A DNA stretch of 64,000 bases from Fusibacillus kribbianus (lineage in GTDB: Bacteria; Bacillota; Clostridia; Lachnospirales; Lachnospiraceae), in assembly GCF_030053595.1 (NCBI RefSeq), contig NZ_JASGBQ010000001.1:62001-126000 (forward strand), read 5' to 3'. The notes under the pieces were generated by a model. That model did not search any database and was not told the origin of the DNA. It saw nothing but the letters and a program-made list of their open reading frames with translations. Position 1 is the first letter of the stretch. Each line of letters opens with the position of its first letter. The position numbers and the translations under genes were made by a program. Below are positions 16,380-25,597 of this stretch, in pieces.

Positions 16380-17120
16380 TTAATATCGGACCTCCACCAG
16401 AGTAAGCCCCCTGGCGGGAGCCATCTGTCCGGAAGCACTCCTGTCCCGCGCTTCCAGAATCTCCTTCATCTCTTCCGGACTCCGTTCTCCAAGTCCGCAT
16501 TCCACCAGCGTACCGGTCAGAATCCGAACCATATTCTGGAGGAAGCCGTTTCCCTCAAAAACCAGGCGAAGCTCCTCCCCGTCTTCCACAATTTCGATCC
16601 GGTCCAGACGGCGGATGGTGGACTTATTCATATGTTTATTCCCGCAGAAGCTGCGAAAATCATGCTGCCCCGGAAGAAAAGCTGCGGCCTTACGCATCCG
16701 GCTCACATCCGGCCTCTCCGGAAGCTGCCACACATATTTTCTGTCAAAGACAGGCTTTGCCTTTCCTGTGTAGATCCGGTAGCAGTAGGTTTTTCCCACT
16801 GCACTCAGGCGGCTGTGAAACCGGTCTGAGGCCGTCTTAAGCTCCAGAACCGCTATATCCTCGGGGAGATACTGATTCATAGCCTGAAAAAGCTCCCCCT
16901 CGGAAAGCTCCGTGTCCATGCGGAAATTGGCCACCTGTCCCAGAGCATGCACCCCGGCATCGGTGCGTCCGGAACCCTGCACGGTGACCTCCTTCCCCGC
17001 CAGCCGGGTCAGCAGAGCTTCCAGCTTTCCCTGTATGGTAGATTCCACATTCTTCTGCTTCTGCCAGCCATTGTATCTGGTACCGTCATAGCTGACAATG
17101 ATCTTATAATTTTTAACCAT
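16380..17120 (-). CDS. truA: tRNA pseudouridine(38-40) synthase TruA
   Basis: Isomerises uridines 38-40 in the anticodon arm. The protein has 246 residues, the usual size. The N-terminal segment YKIIVSYDGTRYNGWQKQ, the catalytic Asp motif GSGRTDAGVHALGQVANF, and the C-terminal DFRSFCGNKH and EGNGFLQNMVRILTGTLVE all match the family. It lies just after the purD terminator and ahead of the CDF transporter on the same strand. Confidence 0.97.
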   Translation of the reverse strand: MVKNYKIIVSYDGTRYNGWQKQKNVESTIQGKLEALLTRLAGKEVTVQGSGRTDAGVHALGQVANFRMDTELSEGELFQAMNQYLPEDIAVLELKTASDRFHSRLSAVGKTYCYRIYTGKAKPVFDRKYVWQLPERPDVSRMRKAAAFLPGQHDFRSFCGNKHMNKSTIRRLDRIEIVEDGEELRLVFEGNGFLQNMVRILTGTLVECGLGERSPEEMKEILEARDRSASGQMAPARGLTLVEVRY

Positions 17121-17138
17121 CGCACCTTAGTCCTGTAA

Positions 17139-17169
17139 TAAACGGCTCCTGTTGGACAGGAGCCGGTGT
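17139..17169 (-). terminator. Terminator of the pur operon
   Basis: CGGCTCCTG / CAGGAGCCG with a 5-nt loop, and outer AAACA / GTTTATTAC on the minus strand, right after purD. Confidence 0.8.
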
Positions 17170-17177
17170 TTATTCCC

Positions 17178-18455
17178 TTACGCCTCGTCAATGGCCTTTC
17201 CAATGTCGTGACGCATATATTTGTTGTCGAAGCTTACCCATTCTGTTGCCTTGTAGGCGTTGGCGCGGGCTGTCTTCAGATCAGGTCCCTTTGCCGTCAC
17301 CCCCAGCACACGGCCTCCGTTTGTCACAATTCCGGCATCGGTGCGTTTCGTGCCCGCATGGAACACGTAATAGCCCTCGTCCTCCTTTGCCTTTACGGTA
17401 TCCAGGCCGTTTATCACAAAGCCCTTCTCATATTTTACCGGATAGCCGTCAGAAGCCAGAACTACGCATACCGCCGCATTGTCCTCAAACTCCAGCCGGA
17501 TATCGGAAAGCCTTCCGTCGATGCAGGCCTCCATCACATCCACAATGTCATTCTTCATTCTGGGAATGACCACCTGTGCCTCCGGATCGCCGAAGCGGGC
17601 GTTGTATTCCAGCACCCGGGGTCCCTTTTCCGTCAGCATCAGACCAAAGAAAATGATGCCCTTGAAGGTACGGCCCTCGGCGCGCATGGCGTCCACCGTT
17701 GCCTGATAGATATATTTCTGGCAGAACTCATCCACCTCTTTTGTATAGAAGGGACTGGGAGAGAAGGTACCCATACCGCCGGTATTCAGACCGGTATCTC
17801 CGTCTCCCGCTCTCTTGTGATCCTGGGCGGAGGTCATGATCCGTACCGTATTGCCATCCACGAAGGAGAGCACGGACACCTCGCGGCCTGTAAGGAATTC
17901 TTCAATAACCATCTGATTTCCGGCTGTACCGAATTTCTTGTCCAGCATGATCTCCTTCACACCTGCCTGCGCCTCCTCAAGAGTATTGCAGATCAGCACA
18001 CCCTTACCGAGAGCCAGACCATCAGCCTTCAGCACAATGGGGAAATCCACGGTTTCCAGATAAGCCAGTGCCTTGTCGGCGTCATCAAAATTCTCATATG
18101 CCGCCGTGGGAATGTTGTACTTCTTCATCAGATCCTTGGAAAAGGCTTTGGACCCCTCCAGGATGGCAGCCGCCCTGCTGGGGCCAAATACCCGAAGGCC
18201 CTCTGCCTCAAAGGCATCCACCACGCCTGCCACCAGCGGATCGTCCATGCCGATGACGGTCAGATCGATCTTCTTTTCCTTTGCAAATGCGGTCAGCGCA
18301 GGAAAATCGAGCACACCGATGGGAACACATTCTGCATATTCCTCAATTCCCGCATTGCCCGGTGCACAGTAAATTTTATCCACACGGCTGCTCTTGGAGA
18401 TCTTCCATGCCAGGGCATGCTCTCTGCCGCCGCTTCCTACTATCAATACGTTCAT
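17178..18455 (-). CDS. purD: Phosphoribosylamine-glycine ligase PurD
   Basis: ATP-grasp enzyme of the second step of purine synthesis, joining glycine to phosphoribosylamine. The protein has 425 residues. The N-terminal VLIVGSGGREHALAWK and CAPGNAGI bind the nucleotide substrate; the ATP-grasp core has VLKADGLALGKGV, EEFLTGREVSVLSFVDG, NTGGMGTFSP, and GDPEAQVV with ArgPhe-Gly-Asp metal ligands. It is the last gene of purE-purM-purN-purD, 13 bases after purN. Confidence 0.98.
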   Translation of the reverse strand: MNVLIVGSGGREHALAWKISKSSRVDKIYCAPGNAGIEEYAECVPIGVLDFPALTAFAKEKKIDLTVIGMDDPLVAGVVDAFEAEGLRVFGPSRAAAILEGSKAFSKDLMKKYNIPTAAYENFDDADKALAYLETVDFPIVLKADGLALGKGVLICNTLEEAQAGVKEIMLDKKFGTAGNQMVIEEFLTGREVSVLSFVDGNTVRIMTSAQDHKRAGDGDTGLNTGGMGTFSPSPFYTKEVDEFCQKYIYQATVDAMRAEGRTFKGIIFFGLMLTEKGPRVLEYNARFGDPEAQVVIPRMKNDIVDVMEACIDGRLSDIRLEFEDNAAVCVVLASDGYPVKYEKGFVINGLDTVKAKEDEGYYVFHAGTKRTDAGIVTNGGRVLGVTAKGPDLKTARANAYKATEWVSFDNKYMRHDIGKAIDEA

Positions 18456-18468
18456 GACTTCCTCCTGT

Positions 18469-19095
18469 TTATTTCCGGCGGATCACACGTCCGTCCACTA
18501 CCTGAATTTTATCGTTTGCGATCAAATCAATGGCCTTCGGAAGGATCTCCCATTCCGCCTGCTCCATGACACGAAGCTGGAGGCTTTTCGGCGTATCGTC
18601 ATCCTCCACTGCAACCGCCTTTTGAAGGATAATGGGACCCGTATCGGTTCCCTCGTCAACAAAATGCACCGTTGCTCCGGTCACCTTCACCCCGCGCTTC
18701 AGGGCATTCTCATGGACGGTAAGTCCGTAATTGCCCGTGCCGCAGAAGGAAGGGATCAGGGAAGGATGAATGTTGATGATCCTGTTCCTGTATTTTTCAA
18801 CCAGCGCCGGAGGGATCACCACAAGGAACCCGGCCAGCACAATGAGATCCAGGTCATAACTGTCAATGGCGTTAACAAATGCCTCGTTAAAGTCCTCCCG
18901 GTTCTCATAAGCTTTGGGAGAAATGCAGATGGAAGGAATCCCGTGGGCCTTTGCCCGCTCCAGGGCATAGGCTCCGGCATTGTTGCTGACCACCACAGCG
19001 ATCTCCGTGTTGGTGATCACTCCGCTTTCCACTTTATCAATGATCGCCTGGAGATTGGTTCCCCCGCCGGACACGCATACGCCTATCCTCAGCAT
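18469..19095 (-). CDS. purN: Phosphoribosylglycinamide formyltransferase PurN
   Basis: Folate-dependent third step of purine synthesis. The protein has 208 residues. [11 protein letters not shown] binds phosphate, [14 protein letters not shown] follows, and the catalytic triad Asn/His/Asp is in [18 protein letters not shown] and [14 protein letters not shown]-type sequence (here [15 protein letters not shown]). It overlaps the end of purM by 7 bases, so translation is coupled. Confidence 0.97.
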   Translation of the reverse strand: MLRIGVCVSGGGTNLQAIIDKVESGVITNTEIAVVVSNNAGAYALERAKAHGIPSICISPKAYENREDFNEAFVNAIDSYDLDLIVLAGFLVVIPPALVEKYRNRIINIHPSLIPSFCGTGNYGLTVHENALKRGVKVTGATVHFVDEGTDTGPIILQKAVAVEDDDTPKSLQLRVMEQAEWEILPKAIDLIANDKIQVVDGRVIRRK

Positions 19096-20114
19096 AAGGT
19101 TACTCCCTTTTCTCCAGCCTCAATGGTTCCGATCACATAAGGAGCCTCGCCGGCCTCTTTGATGGCCGCCATGGTCTTATCCACATCGTTCTTATCCACA
19201 GCCACGATCATGCCGATACCCATATTGAAGGTATTGTACATCATCTGCTCCTCGATATCGCCGTCCTTTGCCAGCATATCAAAGATCGGAGGAACCGGAT
19301 AGCTGTTCTTTTCGATGACTGCCCTCGTTCCGTCAATGAGCATACGGGGCACATTCTCGTAGAAGCCGCCGCCGGTAATGTGGCTGCAGGCCTTAACCTT
19401 CACACCGGCCTCGCGGACTGCCTTCAGAGCCTTCACATAGATCTTGGTAGGCACAAGAAGGGTCTGTCCAAGGGTGGCTCCCAGAGATTCACAGTACGTA
19501 TTCAGGCTGCTCTCAGACATGGAAAACACCTTGCGCACCAGAGAATAGCCGTTGGAATGGATACCGGAGGAAGCCATACCCACCAGAACATCTCCTGCCT
19601 TCAGATCTGCTCCTGAAACAAGATCCTTTCTGTCCACAATGCCAACGGCAAATCCGGCCAGATCGTATTCGTCCACAGGATAGAAGCCGGGCATCTCAGC
19701 AGTTTCACCGCCGATAAGAGCGGCTCCTGCCTGGCGGCAGCCCTCTGCCACACCGCTCACGATTGTAGCGATCTTTTCAGGCTCATTCTTGCCGCATGCA
19801 ATATAATCAAGGAAAAACAGAGGCTCTCCGCCTGCACATGCAATGTCGTTGACGCACATGGCAACACAGTCGATTCCGATGGTGTCATGCTTATCCAGGG
19901 CAAAAGCCAGCTTTAACTTTGTGCCGACACCGTCAGTGCCGGACACCAGGGTAGGATGCTCCATTTTCTTGTAGGCATCCATGGAAAAGGCTCCGGAGAA
20001 ACCGCCGATTCCTCCCAGCACCTCGGGACGCATAGTTCCCTGCACATGCTTTTTCATCAGCTCCACAGCCTTGTAACCGGCTTCAATATCCACACCTGCT
20101 TTTTTGTAATCCAT
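19089..20114 (-). CDS. purM: Phosphoribosylformylglycinamidine cyclo-ligase PurM (AIR synthase)
   Basis: ATP-dependent closure of the imidazole ring. The protein has 341 residues. The dimer and nucleotide site motifs [67 protein letters not shown] and [13 protein letters not shown] all agree with the family. Gap to purE is 53 bases with no terminator, so the four genes form one operon. Confidence 0.98.
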   Translation of the reverse strand: MDYKKAGVDIEAGYKAVELMKKHVQGTMRPEVLGGIGGFSGAFSMDAYKKMEHPTLVSGTDGVGTKLKLAFALDKHDTIGIDCVAMCVNDIACAGGEPLFFLDYIACGKNEPEKIATIVSGVAEGCRQAGAALIGGETAEMPGFYPVDEYDLAGFAVGIVDRKDLVSGADLKAGDVLVGMASSGIHSNGYSLVRKVFSMSESSLNTYCESLGATLGQTLLVPTKIYVKALKAVREAGVKVKACSHITGGGFYENVPRMLIDGTRAVIEKNSYPVPPIFDMLAKDGDIEEQMMYNTFNMGIGMIVAVDKNDVDKTMAAIKEAGEAPYVIGTIEAGEKGVTLC

Positions 20115-20167
20115 ATCTTTCCTCCCATAGATTGTCCTGTATTTTTGATTCCCGTATCCGGCAACCT

Positions 20168-20680
20168 TTATTTCTGCTTCAGATATTCCTTATATCCGAT
20201 CTCATTCAATTTATCTGCCTTGGCAACCACCTGATTCTTAAGATCCTCAGAATACTCCTTCAGTCTTCCCAGAAGCGCCTCATCTGAAACTGCCAGGATC
20301 TTGGCCGCCAGAATGCCTGCATTGGCTCCGCCGTTGATGGCAACCGTAGCCACCGGAATACCGGAGGGCATCTGAACGATGGAGTAAAGGGAATCTCTTC
20401 CTCCCAGGGATGTGGTGTGCATCGGAACACCGATGACCGGCATGGGGAAAATCGCTGCGCACATTCCGGGAAGATGTGCTGCCATGCCCGCACCTGCAAT
20501 GATCACCTTGAGGCCTCTCTCCTCTGCAGATTTTGCATATTCAAAAAATACATCGGGCTCCCTGTGGGCAGAAATGATAGTCATTTCATACTCCACTCCC
20601 AGCTTGTCGAGCACATCTGCTGCCTTGCTCATAACTGCCAGATCGGAATCACTACCCATAATAATTCCTACTTTTGCCAT
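20168..20680 (-). CDS. purE: N5-carboxyaminoimidazole ribonucleotide mutase PurE (class I)
   Basis: Interconverts N5-CAIR and CAIR. 170 residues beginning [14 protein letters not shown], with [22 protein letters not shown] and the active-site loop [32 protein letters not shown]-type region. Class I PurE normally works with PurK, which is not in the window. It is first in the operon, behind the promoter at 20738-20767 and a short leader with a perfect 7-bp hairpin. Confidence 0.97.
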   Translation of the reverse strand: MAKVGIIMGSDSDLAVMSKAADVLDKLGVEYEMTIISAHREPDVFFEYAKSAEERGLKVIIAGAGMAAHLPGMCAAIFPMPVIGVPMHTTSLGGRDSLYSIVQMPSGIPVATVAINGGANAGILAAKILAVSDEALLGRLKEYSEDLKNQVVAKADKLNEIGYKEYLKQK

Positions 20681-20737
20681 GTCTATTCTCCTCTTTTCTA
20701 TATTTCATGACAGCTTCTGTCATTTTTTACCGATGAT

Positions 20738-20767
20738 ATTCTATCATAAACCCCTCGCCGGATACAA
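20738..20767 (-). promoter_or_regulatory. Promoter of the purEMND operon
   Basis: TTGTAT, 18 bp, TAGAAT with TGA before it (extended -10) on the minus strand. No purine riboswitch fits in the roughly 50-nt leader; a small hairpin ATGACAG / CTGTCAT lies at 20707-20723. Confidence 0.55.
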
Positions 20768-20790
20768 GCCCCGCAATAAAATTCTTTCCT

Positions 20791-22872
20791 CTAAATGTCC
20801 TCCATGGCCTCGTTGAGGGCTTCCGTTCCCGGAAGCACAAAGCGTCCGTCCTTTATAAGGACTGCCCTCCGGCCGTCCTTTCCGACGACGGCGATCTCAG
20901 CAAGCTCATCATAAGGGATCGTGATATCCGTATGGCAGTTGAAATACGCCTCCTCCGGTTTCTCCTTCCTTCGGATGGAGCATTCGTTGTCTCTCGCCAC
21001 GATCTCCTTGCCGTCGGGATTATAGACCTTGACGTCCTCCGAATGACTGTAGCAGGTATCGCCGATGGCAAAGTGGGGACCCATTTTTTCAATGATCAGG
21101 ATCTTCAGCCTGTTTAAAATGCCATACCGCTTCGCCATGGCATAGGCTGCCGTGTTGGTTCCGATGGCAAACTCCCCCATGGGGAGAGCCTTATGATTAT
21201 ATAGAAGATTCTCCTCAATGAGACGCCGGTTGGCCTCCTCATCCTCATAATTCTTACAGGACCAGGAAACAGTCATGCCATTTTCAAAACAGATCTCCAG
21301 ATCCTTATATTCCACTTCATTAATATAGATCTGGGAAACATGAAGGATTCCCTCTGTCCCCGCAAGTTTCGGAGAAGTAAACACCTCACCGAGAGGAATA
21401 TTCACATCGGCCAGGCAGTTCTCAAAATTTGTCTCTGCTGTCCTGTCTGAAAGCTCATGGAAAGCCACACGCAGACTGGTTCTGTTTCCGTTCCGGCCTT
21501 TGATCTCACCATAACAGCCTTCATCCAGCGCACGGATAAGTGTTTCCTGAATCGCTTTATATTTTTCGTAATCCAGCGTATTAAGCCGGATCGTCTCCTG
21601 AAAGATCTCCGGAAACCGACTTCCGATCTCGGGAATCGGCCACGAAATGATCGTAAAGCTCCGCTCTTCTCCGCGGATATACTGATTCACGATCTGGGCA
21701 GACTGGGCAGAAAGCTCCACAGAGAGCCGTTTCTGCTTTTCACTGAGCGTCCAGGCCTCCGGCTTATCCTCGTAGGAAAAAGGCAGCTCCCCAAAGGTTT
21801 CCATCACCGCCGGACCTGCATAGACCGCAGCCAGATCCTTAAGCTCCTCATAGGCCACCCGGAGCACGGAAAGCTTCCGCTCCTTAAAGGCCTTATCCAA
21901 AAACAGGGCATTATCAAAGCGATGATCGTATTCATACTGTTTATTGGCATAGGCTCCGTAATATCCGATTTTCAGGTGCTGACGCTTATTGGCCGCACCC
22001 ACAGCTGCCCGGAACAGAACCGGCGAAAGGCCCATGGCTGCAAACTGGCGGATGGCCGCCCTCACGATCCGTTCAAAGCCGATATTATACCGAATCTCCA
22101 CGGTTTTCTTTTTTGACAGATCGATCCCGGCCAGCGCAAAACCGCGGCGGTATCCCTCCGTGTAGACTGAAGCCATCTGCTCCACCGTATCTTCCGGAAG
22201 GCCGTTTAAAAACTCTGCGATCCGGCGCTCGCTGTCCGTAATGTATTCTCCGAACAGGTAGAGATAGCGAAGATCCGACAGATCGCTTTCCGTAATAATA
22301 CGGACTGCAAAATCCAGGGAAGGATCCACCTGCTCCCGCACTCTCCTCGGCACCGTCACATCACAGTAATCGCTGACATAATAATACAAGGCCTCTTTGA
22401 CTTCGCACATAAAAGTTTCTTCAGTAAACTCATTTATTTCTTTTGCTTCAAATAAGTTATATATCTCAATAAACACCTCGAGGCAGGGAACCCATTCCTC
22501 CATGCGCGTTTCGTAGACATATGCGATTCCGCCCCGAAGCTCTGCCGCCAGAAAGGAAAGAATTCTGCCTGCTTCCTCCCCAAAAGCACGAACCGTCACA
22601 GAAGGATTGGCAAAGCTTTTTTCGTAGGACTCCCCGGAAATATCCTCGTAAAGTCTCCGGTTTCTCTCCTGCAGAACCTCAAGAGAGGGAATCTCTCCTT
22701 TCTCTTTCTCCTCTGCAAGCTGTCGGCGCACTTCATCCAGATACAGAACGAATTCCGCCTGTTTTTCAAAATATTCCGCTGCCTGTGTCCTTCCGGCAGC
22801 GCATTCTTCCTTGATTCCTTCGATTCTTCCAATGGAAAGCTGATACCGCTCCTCCAACACTGAATACTCCAA
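20791..22872 (-). CDS. M29-type aminopeptidase with long N-terminal extension
   Basis: 693 residues. The C-terminal 230 residues carry the metallo-aminopeptidase M29 (thermophilic leucyl aminopeptidase) pattern: NIPLGEVFTSP with E496, GTEGILHVS, MGEFAIGTNTAAY with E567, EKMGPHFAIGD with E595 and H600, and YSHSEDVK with H610 and D613. These are the probable two-metal ligands. M29 enzymes are about 370-410 residues, so about 280 residues of mostly helical N-terminus (acidic, coiled-coil-like up to 80, YYYVSDYCDVTVP near 165) are extra. No signal peptide, so it should be cytosolic. The start is TTG 22872 behind GAGGTCGG. It is the last gene of the run continuing from pyrE. A role in peptide degradation is likely; the extension may be a substrate or oligomer domain. 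Confidence 0.82.
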   Translation of the reverse strand: MEYSVLEERYQLSIGRIEGIKEECAAGRTQAAEYFEKQAEFVLYLDEVRRQLAEEKEKGEIPSLEVLQERNRRLYEDISGESYEKSFANPSVTVRAFGEEAGRILSFLAAELRGGIAYVYETRMEEWVPCLEVFIEIYNLFEAKEINEFTEETFMCEVKEALYYYVSDYCDVTVPRRVREQVDPSLDFAVRIITESDLSDLRYLYLFGEYITDSERRIAEFLNGLPEDTVEQMASVYTEGYRRGFALAGIDLSKKKTVEIRYNIGFERIVRAAIRQFAAMGLSPVLFRAAVGAANKRQHLKIGYYGAYANKQYEYDHRFDNALFLDKAFKERKLSVLRVAYEELKDLAAVYAGPAVMETFGELPFSYEDKPEAWTLSEKQKRLSVELSAQSAQIVNQYIRGEERSFTIISWPIPEIGSRFPEIFQETIRLNTLDYEKYKAIQETLIRALDEGCYGEIKGRNGNRTSLRVAFHELSDRTAETNFENCLADVNIPLGEVFTSPKLAGTEGILHVSQIYINEVEYKDLEICFENGMTVSWSCKNYEDEEANRRLIEENLLYNHKALPMGEFAIGTNTAAYAMAKRYGILNRLKILIIEKMGPHFAIGDTCYSHSEDVKVYNPDGKEIVARDNECSIRRKEKPEEAYFNCHTDITIPYDELAEIAVVGKDGRRAVLIKDGRFVLPGTEALNEAMEDI

Positions 22873-22887
22873 TTTTTCCGACCTCTT

Positions 22888-23202
22888 TTACATTTTGCTG
22901 TACTTTCTCTGTATCATAACGATCCAGCCGATTCCCACAAGAATACCGGTTCCCAGAATCAGAAGGGACCACTGGGTAAAATCAATGGTCAGCTGAAGAA
23001 TCACATCGATCAGCTCCACCGCCGCCAGGACAAACATGGGAATGCTCATTTCTCTGCAATAAGCCTTTTTAAGCTCCGGCCTGATATCCTTGTCCATATC
23101 CTTTCCCAAAAAATCGGTCTTGCCGCTTCGCACCTGAACACCACCGAACACAAAAATTGCCGCCATAATAAGGCTCCAGAACATCATATTATCGCCAAAC
23201 AT
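22888..23202 (-). CDS. Small three-helix membrane protein, unknown function
   Basis: 104 residues with three hydrophobic helices at about 6-22 (FWSLIMAAIFVFGGVQV), 52-72 (SIPMFVLAAVELIDVILQLTI) and 76-95 (WSLLILGTGILVGIGWIVMI), a basic loop (RPELKKAYCREM) between the first two, and a basic end. No named motif. It may belong to the small DUF3784-like membrane proteins, but I cannot confirm this. It lies 16 bases before the aminopeptidase gene and 17 after the HD hydrolase on the same strand. Confidence 0.7.
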   Translation of the reverse strand: MFGDNMMFWSLIMAAIFVFGGVQVRSGKTDFLGKDMDKDIRPELKKAYCREMSIPMFVLAAVELIDVILQLTIDFTQWSLLILGTGILVGIGWIVMIQRKYSKM

Positions 23203-23219
23203 TTTTCATTTCCTTCTTT

Positions 23220-23855
23220 CTATCTGTCGTCCCTGATTCTTCCAAGGGCTGTATTTTTCTCAATGAGACCTTCCACATGATTCCAGAGAACCCGGGATCC
23301 CGCCGGTGTCCGTTCATTCCGATTCAGGATCTGAGAGACTCTGACCTCATGTTCCTTCCAGGCCCGTCCGTCGGTGGCATCATTTAAGAGCACCGGCTGT
23401 ACCTTGTCGAGGGCCAGGGCAAATCTGGCCTCCGGTGTCTCAGCCTCCTCAAATTCCTCCCACAGTCCCCGCAGCCACGCCGATTGATCATCAGGAAGAA
23501 GTTTAAAGATCCGGTCAGCTGCCTTAAGCTCACGCTCCCGCTTCGTCGCATTTCCCGCTTCATCGTAGGCATAGGTATCTCCCGCATCAATTTCAATCAG
23601 ATCATGTATCAGCACCATGATCATGGTCTTTGCCACATCAATGGGCTCATTGGCATATTCCGAAAGCAGGGCACACATCAGAGCCAGATGCCAGGAGTGC
23701 TCCGCATCATTTTCCTTTCGCGTTCCGTCAGAAAGATACGTCTGCCGGAACACCTGCTTACTCTTGTCCGCCTCCAGGATAAACCGAAGCTGTTTTTCCA
23801 GTCTGTTTTCTCCGGATTGCTCCTTCGTCCTGTTTTCATCAAACGGTTCTTCCAT
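23220..23855 (-). CDS. HD-domain hydrolase (YfbR/HD_3 type)
   Basis: 211 residues. The metal-binding HD residues are visible as ENDAEHSWHLALMC (His 53 region), VLIHDLIEIDAGD (His-Asp) and ALDKVQPVLLND (distal Asp). This pattern is that of HD_3 proteins such as 5'-deoxynucleotidase YfbR, which hydrolyse dNMPs. The N-terminus (MEEPFDENRTKEQSGENR) is polar and disordered. Start ATG with GGAGGCAG upstream. A nucleotidase role would fit its position behind the pyr genes, but the substrate is inference. Confidence 0.85.
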   Translation of the reverse strand: MEEPFDENRTKEQSGENRLEKQLRFILEADKSKQVFRQTYLSDGTRKENDAEHSWHLALMCALLSEYANEPIDVAKTMIMVLIHDLIEIDAGDTYAYDEAGNATKRERELKAADRIFKLLPDDQSAWLRGLWEEFEEAETPEARFALALDKVQPVLLNDATDGRAWKEHEVRVSQILNRNERTPAGSRVLWNHVEGLIEKNTALGRIRDDR

Positions 23856-23871
23856 CTATCTGCCTCCGTCC

Positions 23872-24198
23872 CTAAATGACGATTCCTATGATATAAATGG
23901 CCAGAATTCCAAGGATCGCCAGTGTGTTTAAAACGACAGCTACCTTGGAAAGCAGGGGGAAGCTCTCCTCCTTGGCCCGGCGTCTCCCATCACGGATCGG
24001 AAGGATCAGCCCCAGAATGCTTAAGAACAGCGCCAGAAACCCCAGCGCCGCCACCGTCGTATCTCCGTGTCCATAGGTGCGGAAGGCGATCATAAACGCC
24101 GCCAGAAGAAACAGGACCGCCCCTAAAAAAATCAGAATAGAAATCATTCCCGCCCTGGAGAATTTTATTTTAAAAAGCTTTGTTTTCTTTTTGCTCAA
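23872..24198 (-). CDS. Small three-helix membrane protein (possible DUF6142)
   Basis: 108 residues: basic N-terminus (MSKKKTKLFKIKFSRAG), helices at about 17-37, 48-66 and 84-106, and a basic loop DGRRRAKEESF. The start is TTG 24198 with AAGGAG seven bases upstream. It resembles Lachnospiraceae proteins named DUF6142 as far as I remember. Function unknown; same strand and tight spacing with VanZ-like and HD genes. Confidence 0.7.
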   Translation of the reverse strand: MSKKKTKLFKIKFSRAGMISILIFLGAVLFLLAAFMIAFRTYGHGDTTVAALGFLALFLSILGLILPIRDGRRRAKEESFPLLSKVAVVLNTLAILGILAIYIIGIVI

Positions 24199-24226
24199 TG
24201 GTAAACTCCTTTTTGTCTGAAACGGA

Positions 24227-24697
24227 TCAATCCGCCCTATGCCGCCGCATTCGCATCCCAGCCATCAAAAGGAACAAAAGATAACCCAGGAACCCGCCGA
24301 GGGTATTGAGCATCAGATCATCCACATCAAAGCTTCCGCGCCTGGTGACAAGCTGCACAGCTTCAATGCAGAGACTGAAAAGCAGACTGAACAGAACCAC
24401 CACATACCATTTTCGGTTGGAACGCTTTAGCATAGGCAGAATAAATCCAAAAGGTACAAACGCTGCCACATTTCCCAGGAGGTTCATACCGGCATTTACA
24501 GGCCCCAGGACCTGCCAATGACGGATACACCGTTTGATCTCCAGAAAAGGCTCCAGATTGTACCGGTACCCTTTCGATACCTCTGTCCGGCCCAGGGACT
24601 CAGAAAAAAACATGAAATAAACGAGGCCGGCCAGATAAAGAACGAACAGAATCCAACCCACCGTCCGGACCTTCTCCGTTTTAACATGAGATTTCAA
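24227..24697 (-). CDS. VanZ-like family membrane protein
   Basis: 156 residues. Four membrane helices (about 12-30, 60-84, 98-115, 130-150). The VanZ signature is present: NLEPF near residue 46, NLLGNVAAFVPFGFILP, then EAVQLVTRRGSFDVDDLMLNTLGGFLGY. VanZ of Tn1546 gives low-level teicoplanin resistance; most chromosomal relatives have unknown cell-envelope roles. The start is TTG 24697 with AGGTGG six bases upstream; an ATG within the ribosome site region opens only a six-codon frame. Confidence 0.88.
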   Translation of the reverse strand: MKSHVKTEKVRTVGWILFVLYLAGLVYFMFFSESLGRTEVSKGYRYNLEPFLEIKRCIRHWQVLGPVNAGMNLLGNVAAFVPFGFILPMLKRSNRKWYVVVLFSLLFSLCIEAVQLVTRRGSFDVDDLMLNTLGGFLGYLLFLLMAGMRMRRHRAD

Positions 24698-24712
24698 TCA
24701 TATCCACCTTCA

Positions 24713-24862
24713 TCAAAAAGTAATATCCGATTTGCGCTTCAGCAAAAAGGCGCCGCTGACAATACTGCCGACTCCCACTACGATGCCGATCAGGGCAGCA
24801 ACGATTCCCATTGCGATCGAAAAGGCGCCTGCATTTTTCATGGTCTTATAAACTCTTTCCAT
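24713..24862 (-). CDS. Small membrane protein, 49 residues
   Basis: Starts MERVYKTMKNAGAFSIAMG; one or two hydrophobic helices (SIAMGIVAALIGIVVGVGSI) with a Gly-rich face and the basic end LLKRKSDITF. AAGGAGA lies six bases before ATG 24862, just after the pyrE stop, which supports this start over the ATG twelve codons earlier that overlaps pyrE. Unknown function; co-transcribed with pyrE. Confidence 0.7.
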   Translation of the reverse strand: MERVYKTMKNAGAFSIAMGIVAALIGIVVGVGSIVSGAFLLKRKSDITF

Positions 24863-24872
24863 TGCTTTCTCC

Positions 24873-25553
24873 TTATTCCTCTGCTCCGTACTGTTCATAA
24901 TATGCGTCGATTGCAGCCTTTAATGTATCATCGATAATGATTTCTCCCTTATAAGGCTTATTGTAAAGATGCTCCACCACATCGGCCATGGTCACAATGG
25001 CGGTCGTTTCCAGGCCGTATTTCTCATGAATCTCCTTCAGGGCAGACTTGCTTCCCTGTCCGCGCTCCATCCGGTCCACGGAGACTACAAGACCGAGGAC
25101 CTTCACATCTCCCTGGGCTTTGATAATGGGCAGAGTCTCTCCGATGGAGGTTCCGGCCGTCGTCACATCCTCAATAATCACCACCCGGTCGCCATCGCCG
25201 ATGGGACTTCCCAGAAGGATCCCCTTATCACCGTGATCCTTGATCTCCTTTCTGTTGGAGCAGTAGCGGATATCCGCTCCCTCCTCCGACAGAGCGATGG
25301 AAGCTGCCACGCTCAGGGGAATCCCCTTGTAGGCAGGTCCAAACAGCACATCAAAATCCGTGCCGAATTTGTCCTTGATAGCCTTTGCGTAATAACCGCC
25401 CAGTCTCTTCAGCTGTTCACCTGTACGGTAAAAGCCCGTGTTGATGAAAAACGGGGTTTTCCTCCCGCTCTTTGTAACAAAATCTCCAAACTTAAGGACC
25501 TTGCAGTCCACCATAAACTCGATAAACTCCTGCTTATACTGCTCCATGACCAT
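24873..25553 (-). CDS. pyrE: Orotate phosphoribosyltransferase PyrE
   Basis: Converts orotate and PRPP to OMP. 226 residues. The PRPP-binding motif is VVIIEDVTTAGTSIGET; GDFVTKSGRKTPFFINTG and FGPAYKGIPLSVA belong to the orotate site. Two ATGs lie at the start, two codons apart; GAGGAG spacing slightly favours the second (25547). It follows pyrD by 44 bases in the pyr operon. Confidence 0.97.
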   Translation of the reverse strand: MVMEQYKQEFIEFMVDCKVLKFGDFVTKSGRKTPFFINTGFYRTGEQLKRLGGYYAKAIKDKFGTDFDVLFGPAYKGIPLSVAASIALSEEGADIRYCSNRKEIKDHGDKGILLGSPIGDGDRVVIIEDVTTAGTSIGETLPIIKAQGDVKVLGLVVSVDRMERGQGSKSALKEIHEKYGLETTAIVTMADVVEHLYNKPYKGEIIIDDTLKAAIDAYYEQYGAEE

Positions 25554-25597
25554 GTTCTCCTCTCTGCATCTGACTATATTTGCTTCCGGCCGCGGTC

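Noticed and set aside
17166-18569. Long open frame (467 codons) opposite purD, and similar long frames opposite mecR1-like, hydantoinase, pcrA and comEC genes
   Set aside because: They are antisense shadows of well-conserved genes, lack ribosome sites and encode no recognisable motifs.
20681-20790. Purine riboswitch before purE
   Set aside because: The leader is too short (about 50 nt) and has only one 7-bp hairpin, with none of the three-way-junction core.
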